Assembly (NCBI GenBank): GCA_003695915.1
Contig: RFGF01000003.1
Span: 1-64,000 of the forward strand
Direction: 5' to 3'
DNA from: Nitrospirota bacterium
GTDB lineage: Bacteria > Nitrospirota > Nitrospiria > Nitrospirales > UBA8639
DNA length: 64,000 nt
Shown: positions 9,491-18,361 of the stretch, one piece after another
How the letters are laid out: each line of letters starts with the position of its first letter
Position numbering within the stretch: the stretch's first letter is position 1
The notes under the pieces: model-generated
What the model was told of the DNA's origin: nothing
The model's database searches: none
What the model saw: the letters and a program-made list of their open reading frames with translations, nothing else
Position numbers and translations under genes: made by a program

Positions 9491-9833
9491 CGAGATTGTC
9501 TCCCCATAATGGATGACAGCATCGCATGGCGCCAGCGCTGAGGATTTGCGCGCTTCTTGCTCTCGATACGATGTTTCGCATAGCAGTCGTGGAGCGCCGG
9601 CATCGCGTAGTCATCCTCATCGTTCCCCACGAACAGAAAAACAGTATTCGAGAACAGCCACATTCCCCATCATTGCCAGCGTGGTTTTCAGGTCGGTTAT
9701 CGACGGTGCTGGTACGATGTACGTAGCTTGGACGATTCGGGTCCCTCACTCTCTCTGTCAGACTTCATTGTATGACAGAGAGAGATTCTTGGCAATTTTT
9801 TTTGAACATCTCCCCATAGAGGGAAGGCTCTCT
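9491..9833. other. Gap with a 12-bp perfect inverted repeat
   Basis: No coding frame with proper composition is seen. A perfect stem CTCTCTCTGTCA (9749-9760) and TGACAGAGAGAG (9773-9784) with a 12-nt loop lies about 50 bp after the stop of the helicase relic. On the plus strand a run of eight T follows about 10 bp later (within 9785-9810). It could end or weaken the long cas transcript before the toxin-antitoxin genes. The rest of the gap should carry the promoter of the RHH/PIN pair. Confidence 0.5.
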
Positions 9834-11465
9834 TTACACTTTGCCGTCTACCCGGCAGGATCGTGCACTATGTCTTCGCCGCCATAGCTCAAGCAGGAGC
9901 AACGCCGCTCCGTCGAAGGCGAGGAGGTATGATCCGGCATCAAAAACGGGAATTCGCCAATCGAGCGCCTGCTCGACCGCCCTACGAGGGACTACGACAA
10001 AGATATGATTCTCTCGGGCCATGAGGTCAGACACGGGCGTGGCTTCCCCATCCTGATAGAGAAGCAGGTTCGGAAAGTCCTTCGTCTCCAAAATGACGCC
10101 ACAATCGTCGTCGGTGAAAATTTCGCTCGCATGCACCCGCCGGTACTTTCCGATGCCTTTAATCGTCAGCCTGCCGAGCTTTTCATTCCAAGCAAGGCCA
10201 ACCGCGCGCTTGAGCAATGTAGCAAGATCGGCTTCATACTCGCCCATTTCCCAATCCTGCCGCCGGTGTTGTTCCATAAAGTCATGCACCTTCACAGCCG
10301 GAAGAGAAGTCCGGAAACGATTGAGTCTCCGATACGCAGCAAGCCAGCGGCTGTGCTTCTTACCTTGAGCACATCGCTGAAAGGCCTCCTTTGCTTTTGC
10401 GTTCTCGGCCTCACATCCAAGGCGCTGAGCATGGTCGGCCAAAATAGCTTCAATCTTTTCCCGTAACTGGGTAAGAACCTCAGGCCGGGTATGGCTATCT
10501 CGCTCCACGACAGCTATTAGATTCTCGGCTAAGGCCCTGGTAGTAAGCATTCCGGATTCGGTAGTGACGAACCAGGCATAAGCGTTTGCCGATGGATACC
10601 AGGCATGGATCCGTTCTTCAAAATAGCTACGGTCAATCTCCGGAGGCAAATTGGCCATACCAGTGAACACATTCGGAGGTACAAGAGCGAAAGCCTTTCC
10701 TGGGCTATGGCGCCCAACGCGACCGAATCGTTGGAGGAAGGATGCCGCCTCTAATGCCTCGAACAGCAAATAGTCGCATCGAAAATCGACGCCCACTTCG
10801 ATAGCGGACGTGCCGAGAGCCAATAGCTTATCTTTTGGGGTTCGAATTGCTCGATGGGACAGGCCCCGGATGACGGCTAATGTGTCTCGCGGAAACCCAA
10901 CTTCAGCCAATCGATCTTCCAATCGGATAGCATTTACAACCGAGTTCACGATGACCACAGCAGGCAGATAGTCATCATCCGGTATTTCACAACGGAGCCG
11001 TTCTAACTCTGGTTTGAGGCACAGGATCTGCTCAAGCAGAATTTCTACCGGGTCGTTGCCGAAAACCTGGATAGGTGTGATCTCTACAGCATGTACAGCA
11101 GTACGCCAGCCATGTATAGCAGCATCAGGCATTACCCGTGGATCGATAAGCAAGGGATTGAGTACCTTTGCCAGTAAAGTACGAACATCGGGATGGGGCG
11201 TGGCGCTTAATAAGGTAATGCGCTTGAATATTTCAAAGCCACGAGCCAAAGATGCCATAGCCAGTGCATGGGCTAGTTCGACACCGTGGTATAAATGAAA
11301 TTCATCCATGATGAGCGTTTCATATCGTCGCAGGGGCTCGAACGGTTCGGCATGATATTGAAGGCCAAGAATCAGGAAGAGAATATCTGGATTGGTGAAA
11401 ACGATTTTAGGCTTGTCGGGATTGAGCAGACGCCGAAGCGGCTCGCCCCGGCTTTCGTATTGCAT
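9834..11465 (-). pseudogene. Second Cas3-type helicase (type I-D Cas3'-like), 5'-truncated
   Basis: The 543-residue frame has the DExH box (IMDEFHLYHGVEL), motif III (LLSATP), and the second helicase lobe (ALGTSAIEVGVDFRCDYLLFEA, then LQRFGRVGRHSPG). The wording DEFHLYHG and the C-terminal region resemble the HD-less Cas3' of type I-D loci. The N-terminal part with Walker A (GKT) is missing: the frame begins about at motif Ib (VFTNPDILFLIL), and a TGA lies in frame just before FTPRAIAEAM, only 97 bp from the cas3 stop. Without Walker A it cannot bind ATP in the normal way, so it is probably a relic, unless it works as a non-ATPase part. A complete cas3 lies next to it. Confidence 0.7.
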
Positions 11466-11562
11466 CGCCTCTGCAATGGCCCGTGGAGTAAATCATACAC
11501 GGACGCGACCACGCGAGCCCTTCAACAATCCTGCGTACAGGTTTACGGCCCTCTTTGAACCT

Positions 11563-13821
11563 TCAGAGTTCTAGTCCCCTTATAGAGGAGTACGGCGAGC
11601 TAAGAGTCCACGGGTCCGTTGAGGTATTGAGCTTATCTCTAAGGTAACTTAGTGATCTGACCCGTATCGGTACCAAAAGTGCATTCGCTTCGATCCACAG
11701 CCCCTGGGCCCGTTTGTTCTCATATTTCTCAACGAGGGATGTAGGTAACACCTCTAGAATTCCATCGGTGCTCTCAATAACCTGTTCGACCCAATCTTGG
11801 TGTGCGCCAGCGAGAAGGCGTTTTTCAAAGTCGGCAATGTCTGGGTGATTCAATCCCTCTTCAAAGGCTTGCCTCTCCTGACCCCGATACCCGACGCCAT
11901 AAACGTAATCAGCTGCCTTCATAAGATCATGCTCGCTGACTGGGTTTGGAATAGCCCGCAGCCTCTCAATTGAGATGAGAACCTTGCAACTTTCATCATG
12001 GGTTTCACCAGAGCATTCACAGTAAAGGTGATGTTTATTCACTTGCTTCGTAAACACCACTATCTTGGCAGGTTTTCTTTTGCCTCCACGGTTCACACGT
12101 CCCATACGCTGGATAATTGCATCAATTGGAGCTGGTTCAAGAAACGCTTGGTCAAAATCCACGTCTAAACTAACCTCAACAACTTGGGTAGCTATGAGAA
12201 CGCGTGGCAGTGGAAGACCAATCAACCGGCTTTCAATTCGATTGCGATCCTCATTGTTAAATCGACCATGGAGCAGGCAGACCTCGTCACCCAGATGAGA
12301 TTGCAAGTGATCAAATACCTGCTGGGCAGTACGAACATGGTTGCATACCAAAAGCGTCCTTCCTTCAGATTTCACAGCTTCGAGGATCTCATTTAGGTTG
12401 TCCCAGATGTTTCCTTCACGAAGCTCGACCATATGCCGCTTTCGGTCAAGAACTTCGCGATCCTCTTGCATGGAAGGATCGGGCGTAACAATAGAAATTT
12501 CTCCTAGTGAGTCACATATTAATACTTCCAAGAATTTAGGCAGCGTCGCGGACATAAACAGACAGCGCGCACCCCATCGGTTCGCCAGTTTTGCTGTGGC
12601 CAACGTCAGGCCAACCATGCGGGGATCATAGGCGTGTACTTCATCAAAAATGAAGCATGCCTTAGGGAATTCTGCCAGCATTAGTTCCCAACCTTTCCCC
12701 CTCAGGGCATAACGTAGGATTTGGTGAGGCGTACAGATTCTTATTGGGAACCATATTTGTCGGGCTAGGTCACTTAATGTTCTTGCGCCCTCTTGACGCT
12801 CAAGCCGGGAACAGTCATCTTCACTCGATTCCAACATAGAGTAGAGAGCCGCTGTAGCTCTGGAGTGAAGTAGACCCACGTGCTGTTTGCCGAACACGCC
12901 TGGCATACTCGAGGATGTCCCAGGGCCGAGCCTCTTATACATTGCGTTGATGCTAGCGGTGTAGGGGAGCACATAAAAAAGACGCGCATTAGGACATTGA
13001 TTGCGCTGAGCCCAGAGTAAGGCGGCCTCGGTTTTCCCCGATCCGGTTGGTGCCCGTAAAATCGCCGAACCTTGTATTGACCCTACGCGTTCCTGAAAAG
13101 GCCGCGGGTTCTGATGAAGTACTGTGAAACTTTTTAGGTCCGGGATCCAGCTAGGGATATAGCGCGCGCTCCCTAGATGATCGCTTGCTATGGTCAGACC
13201 ACGAACCAGCGCCGCGCGGTAGCGCTGGATGAAAGGTATTGCGTAGAGTTGCCCTCTTTTGCCGCTTCCTCGGATGAGCCATTCTCGGGCTAGGGAAAGG
13301 CCCTTCTTGAGTTCGAAACGAACAATAGTCAGGTCGTGCCGCCCAAGAACCCCGCAGATTTTCTCCCACTCATATTTAAACAGTGCTCTATTCTCTTCCC
13401 ACTCCTGAACCATTTCTTCAAAAATTGGCGTCACATCTCCCTCGTACGGAATTTGTTCAGGAGGTAGACATCCGAAAGCGGGACTTGTGATACCATCCGA
13501 GGGTAATGCCTTGTGATGCGTTAGGATTGCAAGGAGAACGCTTGGCATGATCCCAGGCAAAGACGACGCGAACGCTGCGGATAAGATTTCGTGTCGCTTT
13601 CCACCCCAGTTCTTCTGTTCACCGCGCAAAACGCGTTGAAAACCCGAAGCTGCTTTTCCCAGATCGTGAAGTGCAACCGCCAAAAGAACTTCTTGCTCAA
13701 GTGTTTGCCTTTCGGGGTCTGGAAATGGGAGCGTCGCAAGAAGCTCTTTAGCTGCCCGTAAGCACCATTCAGTATGTTCGGCGAGTGTCTCGCCTGAGCT
13801 TTTCGCCAATAACCTACTCAT
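11563..13821 (-). CDS. cas3: CRISPR-associated nuclease-helicase Cas3
   Basis: Cas3 is recruited by Cascade to an R-loop and degrades the target. The 752-residue protein has an N-terminal HD nuclease (H16 in EHTEW, HD at 52-53 in LHDLGKAASGF, HH at 102-103) and a C-terminal SF2 helicase: Walker A APTGSGKT at about 257-264, FIFDEVHAYD, the SAT motif LFMSATLP, the lobe-2 motif VLIATQVVEVSLDVDFD and motif VI QRMGRVNRGGK. All key residues are present. Its ATG overlaps the cas5 stop by 4 bp (ATGA), a sign of translational coupling. Confidence 0.95.
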   Translation of the reverse strand: MSRLLAKSSGETLAEHTEWCLRAAKELLATLPFPDPERQTLEQEVLLAVALHDLGKAASGFQRVLRGEQKNWGGKRHEILSAAFASSLPGIMPSVLLAILTHHKALPSDGITSPAFGCLPPEQIPYEGDVTPIFEEMVQEWEENRALFKYEWEKICGVLGRHDLTIVRFELKKGLSLAREWLIRGSGKRGQLYAIPFIQRYRAALVRGLTIASDHLGSARYIPSWIPDLKSFTVLHQNPRPFQERVGSIQGSAILRAPTGSGKTEAALLWAQRNQCPNARLFYVLPYTASINAMYKRLGPGTSSSMPGVFGKQHVGLLHSRATAALYSMLESSEDDCSRLERQEGARTLSDLARQIWFPIRICTPHQILRYALRGKGWELMLAEFPKACFIFDEVHAYDPRMVGLTLATAKLANRWGARCLFMSATLPKFLEVLICDSLGEISIVTPDPSMQEDREVLDRKRHMVELREGNIWDNLNEILEAVKSEGRTLLVCNHVRTAQQVFDHLQSHLGDEVCLLHGRFNNEDRNRIESRLIGLPLPRVLIATQVVEVSLDVDFDQAFLEPAPIDAIIQRMGRVNRGGKRKPAKIVVFTKQVNKHHLYCECSGETHDESCKVLISIERLRAIPNPVSEHDLMKAADYVYGVGYRGQERQAFEEGLNHPDIADFEKRLLAGAHQDWVEQVIESTDGILEVLPTSLVEKYENKRAQGLWIEANALLVPIRVRSLSYLRDKLNTSTDPWTLSSPYSSIRGLEL

Positions 13822-14537
13822 CCTGTCAGCCAGCGATGCAAGTAGATAGCGTCGTCATCCCGTTCTGAATCTAATGGGTGGAACAGATCTTCCCGCTCGA
13901 CCTGAAAGCGAAGATCTCTTACTATCGGCGGCATTGCGTGGTAGTGGCCGAAGGGCCCGGATCGCCGTGGCTGGCCCACTGCTGTGTTATCAAACCATTC
14001 GGGCAACCTGACGGCCAAACCAGGAATGCCCTCTTGTGGGTAGGGAATCAATGTAGGACCTACTGCGCCCGTCTTTACGGGGCGGAGATCTACCTCCCTA
14101 ACCCACTTGATCCACGCGATATCCTGGGATCGACCGAAACATGGTGTTGCTGCAGGTTTTTCAAATGCAATTCTGAGATCAAGGTTGGTGACGTACAAAT
14201 CAAGGCGCGGCCCCCAGTAAACCTGGCGGTAACTGATCCCTTGCCCTTTACTGTGTGGCCTGAGTCGCCTTTGTTTGTCGAGCTGCCAGCGAACCGTCCG
14301 CTCCAATTCCACATCGTGCGACAAACAGTGGAATTCAAAACCAATGCGCGTCTCGGACGGCGCAACTATGCGACCAGCGCAAGCGCTCATCATGCCTAAT
14401 AGATTACTGTAAGCGGGCATGGGTGTACTCACCTGCGTCCCACTGATTACCAAAGGGTGCCGAAAGGACGCCGTTAACCCCTCAAGTCTGACATGCAGGA
14501 CTTTGATCGAGCTCAAGGCAACAAATCTCCCATACAC
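13818..14537 (-). CDS. cas5: CRISPR-associated protein Cas5 (Cas5t, type I-B)
   Basis: Cas5 caps the 5' handle of crRNA in Cascade. The product of up to 239 residues has the Cas5t N-terminus VLHVRLEGLTASFRHP followed by a segment typical of the fold (TPMPAYSNLLGMMSACAGR). The frame opens with GTG 14537, which overlaps cas7 by 25 bp. TTG 14516, which overlaps the cas7 stop as TTGA, would begin closer to the family's usual N-terminus. The C-terminal half is rich in charged residues and ends with DDAIYLHRWLTG. It lies between cas7 and cas3. Confidence 0.9.
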   Translation of the reverse strand: MYGRFVALSSIKVLHVRLEGLTASFRHPLVISGTQVSTPMPAYSNLLGMMSACAGRIVAPSETRIGFEFHCLSHDVELERTVRWQLDKQRRLRPHSKGQGISYRQVYWGPRLDLYVTNLDLRIAFEKPAATPCFGRSQDIAWIKWVREVDLRPVKTGAVGPTLIPYPQEGIPGLAVRLPEWFDNTAVGQPRRSGPFGHYHAMPPIVRDLRFQVEREDLFHPLDSERDDDAIYLHRWLTG

Positions 14538-15940
14538 TTCACGCCGTCCATAGGAGTCAGCACCCTAACTTCAACTGCTGTAGTTTCGGATGGCTTCTCT
14601 CGTTCAGGCCCGACCAGCTTCGTTTTCGCACAAGCTTCAGACGGTCTTTCCACGCGGTACCAACCTTCGAGCGCACGAACATCAGCTTCATTTTTCAGGT
14701 AACCAGCACGCACACCTATTAGAATAGGCGTTGCAATGCGATCGGCGTAATCTTTGATAACTTCCTTGAAAGCCTCAATCTTGAATAGGGGCGCATCGCC
14801 ATCGTCCTGAAAAAGATGGTTGAATATGGGATTGCCACACGTGAGCCCAGCAAGAACGAGCACCTTGGGCGCGATGTCTGTTCCAAACTGCGCCTGCTTG
14901 GCTCCGCCACGAAGGACCGCGAGAGCCCGAAAGAGATCCGCAGCACGTTTCTTTCGGATCTCGTCTCGGTTTGCTAGTCGGTAGACACGGCCGATAGCTC
15001 CGCTTTGAGTCAGCATGTTATAAGGCTCTTGGTCTGTCACGTCCTCGATCTTGAGTTCTTGTAGAAATTTCTTGACCTTGGTCTCCTCCAGCTCAATCCG
15101 GTCGCCCACGTTCCAAAACACACCCAAGCGACTATAATCCAAGCAGAAGATTCCCTGCAGATGCGTGTTGTAAAAACGCGTTGTGTATGGCAGGGGACTT
15201 GTAGCGCTCTCAATGAAATTGACTTGTTTGCCCTTCTCTTTTGCTTTGCCAGACAATAATTCGCGAAGTTTTTCCAAATTCGGCTCTTCCGCTGCGGCTT
15301 TCACTTGCTCTACCCATTCCTTCCCAAACTCCTCCAGCCTTCTCCAGAGGTCCCCTTTCTTGTCCTGTTTCTTTTCCGAAACCGAACTGAGAAATCGCTC
15401 CACCTCGGCCTCCGCCAAGGCCTTGGGATCGTATTTGGTCAGATGGACAAATCCCTCGTCCTGCCCCCTCCATCCTGACGACCGTAGGGAAACAAGCAAA
15501 GAGGCTGCGAAGGGAGAGGCACGCATTACTGCCCTGGTAGTCTCGCTGCCCTCTTCCTCGCCTTCTTCATCATCTTCTTCGGTAGCCCTGCGGCGCCCCT
15601 GACCCTCTTGGGCCCGCATGTAGCCAAAGATGTCATCTTCAGGGAACTCGACGGGATTTAGTTTGCCTGCAATCTTGTTGACGTTCCCCTTTGGGTTCCA
15701 ACCGATGGCTTGGGGCTCACTGGCTGGCCAGCCTGCTTCCTGCACTGCCGTTGTCCGTAGCCATCGCTTCCAGGCCTGAGCGGAAACGTACGGAACTTCG
15801 TTGCGGCCGTCACGAAATGTCTTGGGAACAGTGACGTTCCGATCCTCTCCTTCACCTAGACCTGCGCCATTAAGAAACGCGCCATCGGCCTGAATCAAGA
15901 ACGTTCCCGCCACATGAGTCAACTTGCTGTTAGCGCTCAT
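14513..15940 (-). CDS. cas7: CRISPR-associated protein Cas7 (Cst2/DevR family)
   Basis: Cas7 forms the crRNA-binding backbone of type I Cascade. The N-terminus LTHVAGTFLIQADGAFLNGAG is typical of the Cst2/DevR group. A later segment (residues about 135-165, MRASPFAASLLVSLRS) matches the family's conserved RRM core. At 475 residues it is longer than common Cas7 (300-350), partly owing to an acidic stretch near residues 115-135 (EEDDEEGEEEGSE) and a Lys/Glu-rich helical insert at about 180-245. ATG 15940 has AAGGAGGAG 5 bp upstream; the TTG just before it is not needed. Confidence 0.92.
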   Translation of the reverse strand: MSANSKLTHVAGTFLIQADGAFLNGAGLGEGEDRNVTVPKTFRDGRNEVPYVSAQAWKRWLRTTAVQEAGWPASEPQAIGWNPKGNVNKIAGKLNPVEFPEDDIFGYMRAQEGQGRRRATEEDDEEGEEEGSETTRAVMRASPFAASLLVSLRSSGWRGQDEGFVHLTKYDPKALAEAEVERFLSSVSEKKQDKKGDLWRRLEEFGKEWVEQVKAAAEEPNLEKLRELLSGKAKEKGKQVNFIESATSPLPYTTRFYNTHLQGIFCLDYSRLGVFWNVGDRIELEETKVKKFLQELKIEDVTDQEPYNMLTQSGAIGRVYRLANRDEIRKKRAADLFRALAVLRGGAKQAQFGTDIAPKVLVLAGLTCGNPIFNHLFQDDGDAPLFKIEAFKEVIKDYADRIATPILIGVRAGYLKNEADVRALEGWYRVERPSEACAKTKLVGPEREKPSETTAVEVRVLTPMDGVKCMGDLLP

Positions 15941-15955
15941 CAAAACTCCTCCTTC

Positions 15956-17932
15956 TCAAGGTTTGTTGGCTTGTTGATAAAGGTTAGCAAGTACCAAATG
16001 CATCTGGAATAACCGCTCTTCAGCGCATGAGCGACCCTCCTCGTCCTTAAGGAAATCCTCCCACTCATCTTCCGAAATGGGTCCTTTCGTCGAGCCTTCA
16101 TCCTCCTTTCGTGTCAACTGCCTCTTGAACCATAAAATGCCGAGTTCTCGCCGGCGAAGGCGTAACAGCACATCGCGGTGAAAACGATCAAGACCCCGGC
16201 GCTCAACATATTGCGAAAAGGTTGTCCGGAGTCGTCTCTCCACGGACATTGGGAGTCCCGATTTTTGGGGCACGGTAGGTGCCACGGCCGCTGGCCCCTC
16301 ACCTCTTATCCACTCGCTCCACAGGAGCCGCATCTGGAACAGCAGCTCACTGATTACGAATTGCCCACGGTCATTCTTGCAGAGGGCTTCCCAGCCACCG
16401 TAAGTGAAGTTGGAATCTTCCTCTCCCAATACCAGAAACTGTCCCCTGAGCCACCGGATACCGGAGCCGCTGCGGCCCAATCGACCGAGTGCTTCCTTAC
16501 GAAATCTATCGAGCCCCCGCTCGCCCTGATAGTGCTGGAAGATGATCAAGGCATAGTACTGAAGCATGGTCAGTTTGGAGTCTGGGTTTGTGGCGGTCGC
16601 CAGCCGACCATCGGAGGGAGGTTCAAAAGCGTCAGAATGATGTAGATAGTACCGAATGATGTTCCACCCATCGCAGCTCACGTGGATACCGGGCCCATCT
16701 TCCCTCAGGGGAAAAAGCTCCAAGTAATCAGTATGGCTAAACTTCCCCTCCTCCGCCAGTTGAGTCATTAGACGCCTTACCTGATTGCGAGCAGCACCGT
16801 CAAAAAACGCTTCTTCTCGCTGGAGTCGCTTCAAATCTCTGGGGGTGAGCCCTTGTTTAAGCTGACGAGCCAGATTGCGCGCGGTTACTAGTGCATGAGG
16901 AGAGCGTCCGCAGACCTGGGTTTGGTAAAGCGTGAAGAGCTTTGGACTGGCACCTTGCCTTTTGCCGCGAGGATACAAGCCAAAGTAATCACGCCGCTCG
17001 GTGATGCATCTGAAAAACGACTCCTTCTTCCTTTCATGGTCGATAAGACTTTCAACTTCCTGACGGAGCCCTTGGCGCACGGCTCCCCACAGAAACACTA
17101 AAGCAGGGTTGGGAATCTCCTGGATCTTGCACTCTGGCGATGCTCCGGAGTTCGTAAAGCGCCACACCTGAAGCGTCGTTCCTTGTGGAATATCCCCGAA
17201 ACGGGCTGCACCTTGAAGTCGCTCAAAAAGCGCCAGTAGACGCTTTGCAACAGCCCGACTCCCTTCTTTGGCTCCAATGGTTGCGTAATTGTCAGCTTTA
17301 ATCCTGCTTTGAACCTCAATTACGATATCGCGCACAAGTTCATACCACAGTTCAACTGATGTGGACTGAAAGACCGCAAGTCGTCCCTCCAGCAAAATCA
17401 TGCCCAGAGGCAGGTAGTGCACAGCAAAAAGGCACGTGGCACACAGGTGAACAGGCCTGGAGGCTGCGGGAAGAGCTTGAGCGTCACTCCCGAGACTACC
17501 CGACAAAGGAAACCAATCTCGGCCAACGAATCGTACTTGTTCTTTAACCCCACGACCTTTCAAAGCCCTCCGGCAAAGGCTGTTAAAATCCACGGACCTG
17601 GCAGCACCGCAAGCTTCGCAACGACGAGAAAGCCCCTCCCTGCCGATGTCACTAAGTAAACCATGCAGAATATCAACATAGATGCGCACACGGAGGTCCG
17701 AATCCTTCATGGATGGATTAGTAAGTAAAGAATTCTTGGTAAAAATCATCGTGAAGTTTTTTAGCTGGCTGTTCCAAGAGGCGAGCTGACTGCCATCTCC
17801 GTGAACCTTTGTGACAGCGTCGACAGTGAGGGTGCGAATATCGTCTAGGCCAGCCAATGCTGCGAGCACAGCGAGCCCTGTATCCACGAATGGGTTTCCT
17901 GTTAAATCCACGTTTACCTCGGATGCACGCAT
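15956..17932 (-). CDS. cas8: CRISPR-associated large subunit Cas8 (Cst1, CXXC-CXXC family)
   Basis: This is the large subunit of type I-B Cascade, which recognises PAM. Its identity rests on the opening GNPFVDTGLAVLAAL and two zinc-like knuckles, CEAC at about 105-108 and CATC at about 164-167 (658-residue numbering). ATG 17932 has GGAG 9 bp upstream; the earlier ATG 17968 has none. The C-terminus holds two similar modules with a period of about 107 residues, from about 472 and about 579, each starting RGLDRF and ending with LLFQM or RLFQM. They are helical and charged and could be a duplicated Cas11-like part. Cas8 of this group is about 450-600 residues, so the duplication explains the extra length. 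Confidence 0.9.
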   Translation of the reverse strand: MRASEVNVDLTGNPFVDTGLAVLAALAGLDDIRTLTVDAVTKVHGDGSQLASWNSQLKNFTMIFTKNSLLTNPSMKDSDLRVRIYVDILHGLLSDIGREGLSRRCEACGAARSVDFNSLCRRALKGRGVKEQVRFVGRDWFPLSGSLGSDAQALPAASRPVHLCATCLFAVHYLPLGMILLEGRLAVFQSTSVELWYELVRDIVIEVQSRIKADNYATIGAKEGSRAVAKRLLALFERLQGAARFGDIPQGTTLQVWRFTNSGASPECKIQEIPNPALVFLWGAVRQGLRQEVESLIDHERKKESFFRCITERRDYFGLYPRGKRQGASPKLFTLYQTQVCGRSPHALVTARNLARQLKQGLTPRDLKRLQREEAFFDGAARNQVRRLMTQLAEEGKFSHTDYLELFPLREDGPGIHVSCDGWNIIRYYLHHSDAFEPPSDGRLATATNPDSKLTMLQYYALIIFQHYQGERGLDRFRKEALGRLGRSGSGIRWLRGQFLVLGEEDSNFTYGGWEALCKNDRGQFVISELLFQMRLLWSEWIRGEGPAAVAPTVPQKSGLPMSVERRLRTTFSQYVERRGLDRFHRDVLLRLRRRELGILWFKRQLTRKEDEGSTKGPISEDEWEDFLKDEEGRSCAEERLFQMHLVLANLYQQANKP

Positions 17933-18033
17933 GCCGTCTTTCTCCTGCTCGAAAATTGCAATTTCCATGTCCAGTTAATGGTGTTCGCCACCCCTCTCAC
18001 AGGGACAAGGCAAGAATTGGCCAATTTCTGTTT

Positions 18034-18317
18034 TCACCCGCGCGCCTGCATCCAGGCGGTAGCTTGTGTCAGTAGTGCTGTTCGATCCATTTCTTCGAAC
18101 TCCCTTGGCAATGATGAGATCGTTTCTTCCCATACCCTCTCTGCATACCAAGCACTTATGATTTCGTTCGAATCTTTGCGGCAAACGAACATGGTCTGCC
18201 ATTCCTGGACGTAACCGTTTTCGTAGGCATGATAGATCGGCGACCAGAAATCGCTTTTGCAATATGATCGAGCTGGATGACGATCATCGGAACCTTTGGC
18301 GCGAAATAGGCGCTCAT
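18034..18317 (-). pseudogene. Small gene between cas6 and cas8, apparently frameshifted
   Basis: ATG 18317 has a near-perfect ribosome site (AAGGAGGAGG, 18327-18336, 9 bp spacing). Its frame begins MSAYFAPKVPMIVIQLDHIA and after about 24 codons turns into low-quality sequence. The -1 frame from the same place reads as good protein (SDFWSPIYHAYENGYVQEW, later AERVWEETISSLPREFEEM) up to a stop at 18034. Joining them at the GCAAAAGCG run gives a protein of about 94 residues, LDHIAK-SDFWSP. I do not recognise a family. It could be a lost A in a homopolymer (mutation or sequencing error) or, less likely, programmed -1 slippage. Its place in the cas operon suggests an accessory role. Confidence 0.6.
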
Positions 18318-18361
18318 TGGTGCAAACCTCCTCCTTGCCCAATCGACGGGGCTCGCCATGC

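Noticed and set aside
18034-18317. Programmed -1 frameshift as the main explanation
   Set aside because: The slip site is a plain A4 run without a visible stimulatory hairpin or a classic heptamer; a lost base is simpler. Kept only as an option.
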